Source: Archegozetes longisetosus
Lineage: Eukaryota; Arthropoda; Arachnida; Sarcoptiformes; Trhypochthoniidae
Reading direction: 5' to 3'
Assembly: GCA_018873245.2 (NCBI GenBank)
Contig: JAEMBT020000001.1
Span: 6,910,220 to 6,974,219, forward strand
DNA length: 64,000 nucleotides
Positions 49,465 to 60,030 of the stretch are shown here, piece after piece (the first letter of the stretch is position 1; each line of letters starts with the position of its first letter). The notes below the pieces were generated by a model. That model saw only the letters and a program-made list of their open reading frames with translations. It did not search any database and was not told the DNA's origin. Position numbers and translations under genes: made by a program.

Positions 49465-49655
49465 TCCGCTCGAAGTGTTGATGCAGCGAAGGTTCATGAC
49501 ATAGAAAAATATGTTTAAGTGTAACTAATCGATTGCAAGAATAAAAGAACTATTCAAAAATACTCCTAAGTTTATTTATTAAAAAACTAACAATCATATG
49601 GTTAGATATGATTCTAAATTGTTTACTATGAAACTTGTAAATAGTGATTACTAAT
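49465..49655 (+). pseudogene. isolated decayed methyltransferase third exon (right arm)
   Basis: Starts GTTCCGCTCGAAGTGTTGATG and ends ACTATGAAACTTGTAAATAGTG. It is the inverted twin of 32690-32884, with the same general decay, so it was already broken before the duplication. Confidence 0.75.
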
Positions 49656-51394
49656 GATCAGATTTGATAGAATTGACTTTTATTTAGTTTAAGTAACTTT
49701 TAACTTATTTTCAATTCATACAGAGTAAATCGAGATTTGAGACTTAAATACATCACGTATTAAGTAGAACTTGCAGAATCTTTTCAAATTTATGATAAAG
49801 AATCATTAAATTTGCAAAATTTTTACTCAAAAAATTTCTTCAACAAATAAATTCATCAAATTTAATATCATGTGAATATTATCAATACATTACACCTTCG
49901 TTTCGTAATATTAGTAAAGTAATTTATTTGATTGAATAAACCAAATAATCACTGTTCAATCAGCCATTCAATAATTAATTCAATAGAAATGCAGTATTTG
50001 CCGGAAGAGGTACGCTTTGAAAAACTTGTACATAAAGAGGGCTTAAGTCTTACTTAATACTTCAGAGAAAAAATTGATTACTCATTACACTAATGAAATT
50101 AAAAGCTCTTATTAATTATTGCAAAAGAAAGTTTCTGAGAAACTTTCTAGAGAGATAATCTCTCATCTAAAATAGAGAGATTTTCTCTTTGTGAACCTCC
50201 GATTGAAAGACTAAAGTGTACTTGACGGCTGCGAACTAAACTGCTAGATCTATCTTGATGATCGAAATATCATTGGGTTCAGGATGATGAACAAGGACGA
50301 TAGACACTGTTATGGCTTGTCTGTACGGGTGCCATCCGTTCTAGTTTCACCAGAATTGTACTGGAAACAAGAGATTTGTCCTGTGTCCCAGAATGAACTG
50401 AAGTTTAGTAATTTTTCTTAAAGATTATAAAGCTTAATTTTTATTTGAGTTATTTTGAAAAAAATCGTAGAATTTATAGGAAATTCAAGTACTTGTCGAT
50501 AATTGTCGAAATAAAGTTATTGTTAATGCTAAGCCCCAATGGGTATATCTTCAAAAGAAATTAACAACTGAGTGTTTAAATATTGCGAATGCATTGAATA
50601 CAAGTATAAGTATTAAATCTTAAAAATGAATTGAAACTGATAAAATCACAGACTATTAATCTCTATTCCCCTTAGTTTTGCGAACTCTACTAAATTTTTC
50701 CTTTCATCCTTTAATTTGACTGAGAAAGAATTATGCTCAAACATACATTTTTCATTTATTTCGTGAGTTATTTGAACTTAAATTTATGTAAGCTCAAGCT
50801 AGATCGAATATTTTTCTTTTGTAAAAATGATTATTTATTAGGTAGTATATAAAGTATATTTTGGTCCCCCCTTTACACAACTTTTTTTCCCGTTTTCAGC
50901 TGTTGGGCCGTTGGATCACTGAAAAGTGGTATCCGTGCTTGTCTGCAGTCTCGAAGCTAATAGTTAGCCCAGGTCGAAAGACCCAACTTCTTGGTCAAAT
51001 TTTTAAATTATAACAGTGAAATAGTTATTTTGCTTGCCTTGACGTTATCGTTCTAAAACTGTTTCAAATCTGTTCTATTTCTATGAGTTCCAAAGTTATG
51101 ACCAGAGAAATTATGGAGCTAAAGCAAGCTAAAGTCATAAGTCAAATGAAGAGTCACATGAATCAAACTAGGATATCATTTAACTCAGCTTGTTGAGTGA
51201 TGTTAAACTCCTCACTCATAACTTAGTTTCATCAGTTGTTCTCCAAGCCAAGTCAAAGTTTTCAAGCCACTAAACTATAAACAAATAAATTTTATTGTTT
51301 GAGAATTCGCTCGATTTTTATCTGAAATATGACCTCTAGTTTCGGGTTTAGGTATATTTCAAGTAATCAAAATTTACTTCTGCCATATCTGTAG
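49656..51394. other. duplicated spacer, no gene seen
   Basis: Counterpart of 30560-32690. It preserves the empty site for the left-arm MITE near 51090-51110. No coding sequence is recognised. Confidence 0.6.
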
Positions 51395-52217
51395 CAAGTA
51401 TATTATCAACACTATCTCTACATTATAAACATCAATGTAACTTTTTATTTAATTTTGATATTAACTTTGGTTTAATTTAATTAAATGTAATTTTAAGCAC
51501 TACCCTTTTTAATTGAGAAAAAATTTAATATCCTTTTCCTAATTTATTCTCTTTACTATATTCTTTTTTATCACTATCAGCCATTATCACAATTAAAATC
51601 ATATTTAATTCGATTAAACTGCAGTTAATATCACAATTCAATAAAAAGTTACATTAATGTTTATAATGCAGATAGAGTTGTATATACATAACACTGTAAT
51701 TATCGAAGATTTATGCCATATTATGAATACGTTTGACTCAATAATGACTTGATTCAGCATTTTAAAAGGGCTAAAATTAAGGTATGTTTATATCATTGCT
51801 CAGTAATCACTAAAGCGATTTTTAATTGATTAAAAGTTAGTTTCCGTGAACGCCTAAAATTCTAGAGGTCTTTATCCTTCCTTCAAATGAATTAATAATA
51901 GCAGCATACAGCATTTAATGTGTTTCCATAAGCTTATGGAAAAGGACGCAGCTCTGTGATCTCTGAACAAATTACAAATGAGTGAGCCAATCACTTATAA
52001 TTTTATTTGACTTATTGTAAATGTTGTGACCGTATTAATGTTTGAACTTGATTTCATTTTGAATCCCTAATAGACTTATGCTTGATGCTTGATATTTAAC
52101 ATTAAAATTTGCCAACCTCAATAAGCTTTATATTTGTAATTCATTCAGAGATTAAAAAGCGGCGTTCTTTACCACAAGCATATGAAAACACATTAAGTGC
52201 TATATACGATGATACTT
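51395..52217. mobile_element. non-coding inserted element, 0.82 kb, probable hAT-type MITE
   Basis: Present here and absent from the left arm. ATCTGTAG flanks both sides (51387-51394 and 52218-52225), an 8-bp duplication; the left arm has one ATCTTTAG-like site. Short imperfect inverted tips: CAAGTATATTATC at the left and AAGTATCATCG as complement of the right. No open frame of note. The hAT label rests on the 8-bp duplication. Confidence 0.65.
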
Positions 52218-52360
52218 ATCTGTAGTACTTGACTCCATTTCAAAATCAGCCTTGTTTATCACGAATGCCACGTTTTAACTCAAGGCTTGTTATTAGAATA
52301 TTAAATCGCAATATTTTATATTAATTTTGTTAATTTTTATGAAAAGAAATTAATTGAATT

Positions 52361-53807
52361 ATGGAAGTTGACCCCAAACGTTACAATGAAGTGAATAAAG
52401 TGTCTTACGGGAAGGCAAAAGAACTCATAGATAGAATAATTGAAGAAAATCCTAATAAGTAAGTGAGACAAAAATAAAATTCAATTTTCACATTTTACAA
52501 AATTTTTCTTGAATTATAAATCAAGGAGATTTGATTACGTTCTTGACGTTGGTTGTGGAACTGGTAATGTAACAGGTCTACTAAATAGCAAATTGAACAT
52601 CAGACAATTGTATGCTATCGATATCGACGAGGCGATGATTAGATTCGCTAAAAATAATTATCATCAAGATAATATCGAATATTTAGTACAAGATATAGGT
52701 GTGGAATGGGATAAGTTGACGCCTGAATTAAAAGCTTTAGAGGGGAAAGTTTCGCTTATTTTCAGTAATTATGCCATTCACTGGGTTGAGGATAAGGCAA
52801 ATGCTGCCATAAATTTACTTCGCTTACTGTCGACTGATGGGATACTCTATGCAAATATTTCCTACTTCTACGACCCCTTCTTAGATTTGAATTCGACAGA
52901 AAAACAAATTAATGAACAAGCCATTAAAATTCCGAATCGCGAACAACAGTTGAGTTCATGGGAATTACTCTTCAAAAATACAGGGTTCAAAACAGTCGAT
53001 ATCAAATTTTCAACTACAGAATTTCATTTTGATGAGGAAACTTTCAGAAAGAGTAAACATTTTAAGTGACAATCAATGCTAATTTATAGGCAACTGACTC
53101 ATGTCGGAAATAATGACTCTTGAAAACAGTATTGCTTAAAATGAATATAAGCGACTGAATTTGAATAACTTTTACTTAAGGTAGAGCGCGTATTAATCGC
53201 AATTTAAATTGCTTCAGTGTTTATGTAAGGAACGTTTTTATCAATTGAGTCATTTTATTGTATATCTAGAGCAATTAGTTTTGTCATTCTGATCATATCT
53301 TTGTTTATTTTAAACTAAGATAATATTTGCCCAAAGTCAAAACTTTACAGTAATCAAGTTATTGCTTACAATGAGAGAGTGAAAAATATGCGATTTAAGA
53401 GTATTGCATATAGAAAATATTCACTTATTGTAAGATTATCTAAAATAAGACAAGTTCAGTATAATTAGAATAGAAAATCTTCCAGTTGTTAAAAATTAAG
53501 TTTCTTATAGTGAACATTACTTTACCTAGTTGCCTATAATAATGTAGTACTATATTCTTTCTATTGAACCTCAATTTTGATTTGAAAAAAATATTGCTTT
53601 CCAACAGTTTTTGTTCCAATCGAAGCGTTGGCGCGCCGAATGTATATTACAGTGAAAGATGAGCTAAAGACTAACTATTTGATTGAAAGACTGAAAGACA
53701 AATTATTCGAGGATGCTCCTAAATTCATCGATCAGATAACTGGAAGTCATATGGTTCGATATGATTCCAACATCTTTGTTACAAAACTTGTAAAGAATGC
53801 TTACTAA
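52361..53807 (+). CDS. JHAMT-like SAM-dependent methyltransferase, copy 4
   Basis: Exons 52361-52458, 52526-53052 and 53608-53807 give 274 aa. Motif I VLDVGCGTG is at about residues 38-46, YAIDIDEAM follows, then FSNYAIHWVEDKANA and LLSTDGILYANI. The last exon reads FVPIEALARR and ends KLVKNAY. It is the inverted twin of copy 1; differences cluster in exon 3 (ITVKDELK against ITEKSELK; GSHMVRY against GNRVVRY). An AATAAA lies at 53859, about 50 bp after the stop. The reading frame is undamaged although the arm has taken three insertions, which suggests that it is maintained. It belongs to a family that methylates carboxyl groups of small acids in insects; the substrate here is not known. Confidence 0.92.
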
Positions 53808-54170
53808 TGATAAGATTTGAAAAAACTAACTGCATTTAGCTTAAGTAGCCGATTTTTCAATAAAATAGAGCTAATTGTGTTTCGGGGCTTAAGTTCATAA
53901 TGTATTAAATAGAACGTATAGAATCTTTCCTAATTGATGGTAGAAAAGATAAAGAATAAACTTCCTAGCTTTATTCACAAATGTTTCTTACAAAAAAATT
54001 GGTTGAAGTTTACTTCTCAAAGCCCGAGTCTATTCACCATTTGTATGGATGTTCGATTTGCAGAAATTCATTTCCCGAAGTTCTGAAGTCGGTATTGAGT
54101 GTCAGTCTCCAAAACCCTGTGTTTTTGTACATCACTCCGTCAGATGATATAACTTGGTTTGTCTCGCTAC
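53808..54170 (+). other. 3' flank with open stretch shared with the left arm
   Basis: Counterpart of 28742-29110. An open frame from 53981 shares IHHLYGCSIC-type sequence with the left arm and runs into the MITE that follows. No domain is recognised. Confidence 0.35.
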
Positions 54171-54528
54171 GATACTATGCCACTATACCTGAAACAAATG
54201 TCTATAAAAATAGAGACATACTTATGTGTAAAGCATTAATATCAAGTAATCGACTGTACTATAAAACCTTAGATACCAATAACTTGAATCAGTAGATAAG
54301 ATTTAATAAAGTATAAATTAACAGTTCATTAAGTATACTTCCACATTTAAAAAAATTTCTAAGAAAACTTACAAGTTAGCAAATTTGAACTTATAATGAT
54401 CAAAATATTAATCATTACATCTCTGAGTACTCTTAGGGCTGCAGTACAGTCGATAAATGTCATCATTTAATGCTATACATTAAAGGATATATTTTGTCTT
54501 TTTCAGACATTTGTTTCAAGCTTAGTAC
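54171..54528. mobile_element. small foldback MITE in the right arm
   Basis: Absent from the matching left-arm position near 28760. Inverted ends include CTGAAACAAATGTCTATAAAAA at the left and CTTGAAACAAATGTCTGAAAAA as complement of the right. About 358 bp. Target duplication is not clear. Confidence 0.65.
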
Positions 54529-55222
54529 ATAAAAGAAGGGCTTAAGCAACCGTTAGCCATCATAACCAATGTTTTCACCCCAAGAACGTTTACGTTGATG
54601 TTAGGAGAGCATAAATGACGGACAAATATAAAAAAACATGCAGCACAACACAAAGCTTATTGTATTTGTTATAGGTGAAAGTATACTCACCCAATCTTCG
54701 TTAGAGTACTTGGCATCAGATAAATCGTGGCTATATTCAATCTTTGAGTCTGACCCTGAATCTGATGCTTACCCTCGGGGAGATTAGGTGGTAAAAGTAC
54801 AGAACTAGGAAGCACAACCTTAATATCTTACAAAATTTATTTATAAGATTAATCATCACTAGGTAACCGGTCCGTAAGGGTGTAGATGTAAGAAAAACGA
54901 TACAAATAAATATTTATTCGATGAACTAGAATCCAATGAACCCTTTGTCGTTGTTGTATTTTCGGAGGCACTTAATGATCTATTTCAATTCCTTCTATAA
55001 TCTCTCGATTGTTATCTTATGGGCATGAATTCAACGCCGTACTTATCATATATTTTCATCCTTTCTGTGAATCTGAGTTCGTGGTTGACTGAAATATGCT
55101 GTTATATTGCAAGCTTTGACCCCTTTCCAGAAATCAGTCATAGTGATTGAGCCCCAAAGAACATGCTATCTGACCATGTTATGCAAAGCCTGTTGATCCT
55201 GTATCTCAGTGTTTTTTTTTTT
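54529..55222. other. duplicated spacer, no gene
   Basis: Counterpart of about 28080-28740. It ends in a run of T just before the LTR retrotransposon. Confidence 0.6.
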
Positions 55223-55521
55223 TGAGTTGAACCTGACCTAAAAGTCAGTTCACAACTATTCAACTTAAGTCGAGTCACTTTTTGTACTTTTGAAACTCTT
55301 GCTTTGAGTTGACATATTTTGTTATATATATAAGATTTGTACAACTATAAGTAGTAGTAACTTTTCTGGTGTTGTTCTTAGTGGTTGATAGGGCTGACTC
55401 AGTTCCTGCCTAATCACTAACTTATTTACTAGTACTGAATAAACAGTTTTTTAGTGCCTAATAATTCACTAATCTGGAGAAACGAGCCTGAACCTCAAAT
55501 ACGCCTTCCAGGCCCACCACA
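55223..55521 (+). repeat. 5' LTR
   Basis: 299 bp, begins TGAGTTGAACC and ends CCCACCACA. An AATAAA occurs near its 3' third (about 55438). Confidence 0.93.
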
Positions 55522-55525
55522 TAAT

Positions 55526-55543
55526 TGGCGCAGTCGGCAATCA
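55526..55543 (+). other. probable primer-binding site
   Basis: TGGCGCAGTCGG begins four bases after the 5' LTR, the normal place for the tRNA primer site. I do not assign the tRNA. Confidence 0.6.
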
Positions 55544-55689
55544 GCTCTTTCAACAGATATCACTTTCGATTGTTCAGGCAATAGTATAATATTTCAGCAA
55601 CAGAACAATACATCGATTGGCAATACATTCAGCGAGTCATAACAACGGATCGCAAACAAAGATATAACACCAGATCTAAAGGACAGCCA

Positions 55690-58600
55690 TTGTCTACAAC
55701 AGAAAAATCAGATCCATCAAAAGAAAAGAAACAAAAAGCAACCAAGAGGCAATCACGGGCTGAAACATTGCAACCACTTCAGCACTTATTACCGTCAGAT
55801 CAACAATCAAGTTCAAATATTTCCAGTACTACAATAATGCCCCTCAATTCTACAGCCACATCAACAGCAACTCCGACATTAAACACCTTAAGAGTTGTCC
55901 GATTTGATGGTAACACAAATGCGTATACTGTTTAGGAATGGCTCACATTTTTCGAGTTTGCAATTGATGCCATATCTGACGATAAAGATAGGATACGAGA
56001 ACTGATGAAACACCTTGAAGGAGATGCTGTCAGTTGGTTTGTCCGCGAAGTCGCTCCAAATGCTACAAATCTGTCATGGGCTGAAGTGAAGAGTCTGATG
56101 GGAACTCGATTCGAGACATCACTAATTAGTCCGAACATAGCCGCACAGAATCGAAAGCTTAACAAATCTGAAACAATAAGATAGTATTTTGATGACAAAA
56201 TGTCACTTCTTCGTCGCACTGGTCTGAGCGAAAAGTTTATGGCTGACGAGCTCACATCTGGTCTCCCTTTTCATTACAAGACAACTCTCTTTGCAGCACA
56301 AGTAAAAACAACTCAACAATGGCTTTCAGTCGCGACACAGATAGAGGCAGAACGACAACATTTTTTTCAGAAATCGGAGTCACAGCTAAAAAAGTCGTTT
56401 CCTATCAATTACTCGAATCATAAATCAAATACAAACTATTGTAAATCTGAAAAGAATCAGAGCAAACCAGTCAAAAGGCCTCCCTATCCATGCAAGATAT
56501 GCAAACAGCTGGGTCAACAGAACTATCACTGGCATAGCGAGTGCCCAAATCGACAGCCGCCACAATCGGATTCAAGTCAAGCATATACTACACCTAATGC
56601 CATAACAGATCCACAAGTATCACTAGTAACGGTCGCGCAGAACTATAACGCAATTGATAATTCAGGATTCGAAGACTTCATAAAAGTCAGAGTCACTATC
56701 AATAAGCAGTCGTTTCCTGCAGTAGTCGACACAGCGTCTACCTGTAATTTAATGGCAGAAGGAGTAGCAAAAGACTTAAATCTCAGACTTGATCGGAAAT
56801 CACAAATCAAAATAAAACTGGCAAAAGGCATCACTAAAAGCATCGGTTCCGTTCGCTTTCCGATAACAATCGATTGTCAGACCAAACAAATAACAGCTCA
56901 TGTCCTGAGAAATTTTCAATACAGTCTGTTACTGGGTGTTAACATTGGTCAACATTTTCCTCTTATACTAGATCTTCAGGAGAGAACTGCAAAAATGAAG
57001 CGCTCAATACAATACTGCAATATAGCAATTCAGGCACAAATTCCTCAACATATTCAGACATCAAATGAATTTAAAGACAATGAGAAGTTGAGAACAATAG
57101 AGGAAGTACTCGAACATTTCAAAGATTGTTTCGCTGATTCAGAACAAGATATTGGTCGCATTCCAAACATATATCACAAAATAAGACTTACCACAGACAA
57201 ACCGATCGCACGTCCGCCTTATAGATGTTCAATCAGCCAACAAAATCAAATCAATCAAATAGTTAACGATCTATTGGCAAAGGGTCAGATCCAGAAGTCA
57301 AATTCACCCTATGCCTCACCAGTAATACTGGTAGACAAAAATGGTTCGAAACGCTTAGTTTGTGATTTCAGAGATATAAATAAATATACAGTCAGCGATA
57401 AAGAACCGATACCTCGAGTGGACACAATTGTAGACAGGTTTCATGGTGCAAAAGTTTTTAGTAAATTGGACATCGCTTGGGGTTATCATCATATCGAAAT
57501 GAATCCTTCTGACATCGAGAAGACAGCTTTCGTAACACCTGATGGCCATTATGAGTGGCTGGTTATGCCCGAGGGTACTAAAAACGCTCCGTCAACCTTC
57601 CAACAGGCTATGCGTGAAGTACTGAAAGGACTTATCAACAAATTTGTTCAGAACTTTTTTGATGACACTAGCGTATACTCTCGAAGCCTCGAAGAGCATA
57701 TCCAACATCTGGTCGAAGTATTTACACGTTTTAGACAGCATAATATTAAGCTCCGCCGTTCTAAATGCGAATTTGGCAAATCAGAAATTTGCTTTTTGGG
57801 TCATATCATTGGCAACAATACTATCAGACCTAATTCCAAACTTATTGAAGCAATTCTGGAATATCCTGAACCTACTAATATCAAATAAGTCCAACGCTTT
57901 CATGGATTGTCGAACTTCTTTAGAAAGTATATCAAACATTTCAGTCATATCTGCAAACCTCTCACAGATCTTACACAGAAAAACAAGTCATTTATTTTTG
58001 GTCCAGAACAAAAGCAAGCTTTCAACAAACTCAAGTCCGAACTTCTAAAGCAACCTGTTCTTGGTATTTATAATCCAGACATACCACTCGAATTACACAC
58101 AGATGCCTCAGCGGTTGGAATTGGAGCTATGCTTATACAGAACAGTCATTCAATCGGATATTTCTCACGTAAACTCAATAAAGTTGAAAGCAATTACTCG
58201 TCTTCAGATCTGGAATGCCTGGCAGTGATCGAAGCCTGTAAGCACTTCAAGATTTATCTACAGGGAGTCAAGTTTACAATTATTACCGATCATTCGGCAC
58301 ACCAATGGTTATTCAGAATGAAAGACGATAATAGACGACTATTTCGTTGGTCAGTCTTATTATCAGTTTATGATTATAACGTTATTCACAGACCTGGAAA
58401 GCAAATGTCACACGTTGACGCACTTTCTCGTGCACCTGTCAATCTATTGCTCTCACATGAAGCTATCAGAAAGGCTCAACACGATGCAAACATGCTCTCA
58501 GATGCAAAGACTGATATCCTTAAAATTAAGCGGAAAGGCAAATCAAGAATAATTATACCGGCAGCTATAATACCAGAAGTATTGCAAACATATCATGACA

Positions 58601-59584
58601 AATGTGGCCACCCGGGAATTAATAAATGCCTCAAAATGATCTCAAATATGTATATATGGGATGGTATGAAAGAAGACATCAGGACTTATGTCAGAACCTG
58701 TCATAGTTGTCAGATTGTTAAATCTTCGCATCAGTCGTCATTCGGTCCCCTCATTCCTATTCAAACCCCGGAGAAGCCAATGGAATTATTAGCTATGGAC
58801 ACAATTGTTATGGGCTCATCAGCGAAGGGAACAAAAGCCAAATATATTCAGGTTGTAGTCGATCATCACTCGCGATATGTTTGGGCAAAGGCTACGCCAA
58901 CAAACACAACGACAGCAGCTATTGGATTTTTATCAGAAGTCTTTCGTAATGTTAGAGTCCCCGAACGCATACTTACAGATAATGGAACTAATTTTAGAAG
59001 CAATCAGTTTTAAAAGTTTCTCGAAAGCAATGGAGTCAAGCGGTCGTACACGTCGACATATCATCCCCAGACAAATGGACTAAACGAAAAAGTTAATGAC
59101 ACTATCGTTACAAGACTCAGAATTGCAATGTCTGAACATCCCAAACGCAAGTGGTCATCATTATTATCAGAAGTTGTTGATGGATATAACAAAACCGTCC
59201 ATTCAGTCACTGATTTCAAACCAGTATACCTAATGTTTGGCACAGACGATAAGAACGCGAATAATCCTTCAGTAGAGGAAGCGAGACGCATAGCTGTTCA
59301 AAAATCGAATCAATTTAAACAAATAAAAAAGGGCTTTACGATTTAAAACACAAAACAATAGTTCTGAATCCGGGCGATTTAGTTAACGTCGTATTCCTGC
59401 TAACCATCCATTAGTGACAAAGCTATCACCGAAATTTGAGGCACCATTTAAAGTGATTGAGCAAATGTCTGAAGTTAACTATATAATTTCTAGACTGGAA
59501 AAGGACTCTCCGACCATCTTCGCGCATGTCAGCCAACTGGAACCGTACTTCCAGCGCGAAGCCTCATCTTTCAGTCCGGGGAAG
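55690..59584 (+). pseudogene. gag-pol of the LTR retrotransposon, interrupted by several stops
   Basis: One long frame codes for gag and pol, with in-frame stops at 55933 (TAG), 56182 (TAG), 57886 (TAA), 59011 (TAA) and 59344 (TAA). Further shifts follow after 59346. Recognisable parts in order: gag with a CKICKQ-type zinc knuckle near 56495; protease with VVDTAST near 56720; reverse transcriptase from about 57220 to 57830 with VCDFRDIN and an FFDD catalytic box near 57655; RNase H with ELHTDAS near 58090 and ITDHSA near 58285; integrase with an HHCC-type finger near 58595-58710 and catalytic Asp/Asp/Glu region from 58795 on, past the 59011 stop. The short tail before the 3' LTR still shows chromodomain-free integrase C-terminal sequence. 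As read, it cannot make a full polyprotein. Confidence 0.92.
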
Positions 59585-59883
59585 TGAGTTGAACCTGACC
59601 TAAAAGTCAGTTCACAACTATTCAACTTAAGTCGAGTCACTTTTTGTACTTTTGAAACTCTTGCTTTGAGTTGACATATTTTGTTATATATATAAGATTT
59701 GTACAACTATAAGTAGTAGTAACTTTTCTGGTGTTGTTCTTAGTGGTTGATAGGGCTGACTCAGTTCCTGCCTAATCACTAACTTATTTACTAGTACTGA
59801 ATAAACAGTTTTTTAGTGCCTAATAATTCACTAATCTGGAGAAACGAGCCTGAACCTCAAATACGCCTTCCAGGCCTACCACA
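59585..59883 (+). repeat. 3' LTR
   Basis: Same 299 bp as the 5' LTR, ending CCTACCACA instead of CCCACCACA. A short purine stretch (GGGGAAG) precedes it and may be the second-strand priming site. Confidence 0.93.
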
Positions 59884-60030
59884 CTATAAAACATTAACAA
59901 GTCTCGCAGTAAATTCCACCTACAACCCAAACTGATGATAGAGCCGATTGACACATACGATTATTGTCGTCGATAAATATGGCTCTCAACGATCTCTACT
60001 GCTAAACCAGGGTCCCTAAAATATTCTTTT

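Larger units (their letters stand above)
55223..59883 (+). mobile_element. Ty3/Gypsy LTR retrotransposon, 4661 bp, damaged coding region
   Basis: Two 299-bp LTRs in direct orientation bound a gag-pol region in the order capsid-like, zinc knuckle, protease, reverse transcriptase, RNase H, integrase, which is the Ty3/Gypsy order. No envelope gene is seen. The LTRs differ by only one base that I could find (C/T near the 3' end), so the copy is young. The matching empty site in the left arm is near 28065-28080. I could not find the expected short target duplication: T-run on the left, CTATA on the right. Confidence 0.95.
49350..60030. repeat. right arm of large inverted duplication (partner 27460-33005)
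   Basis: Carries, in inverted order to the left arm, an exon relic, spacer, methyltransferase copy 4, its 3' flank and the terminal block TCGTCGATAAATATGGCTCTCA (about 59970). The arm is lengthened by three insertions absent from the left arm: 51395-52217, about 54171-54528, and the LTR retrotransposon 55223-59883. Without these it is close to the left arm in length. Confidence 0.9.

Noticed and set aside
55223-59883. Endogenous retrovirus or errantivirus
   Set aside because: No envelope-like frame lies between integrase and the 3' LTR; the space is only about 240 bp.
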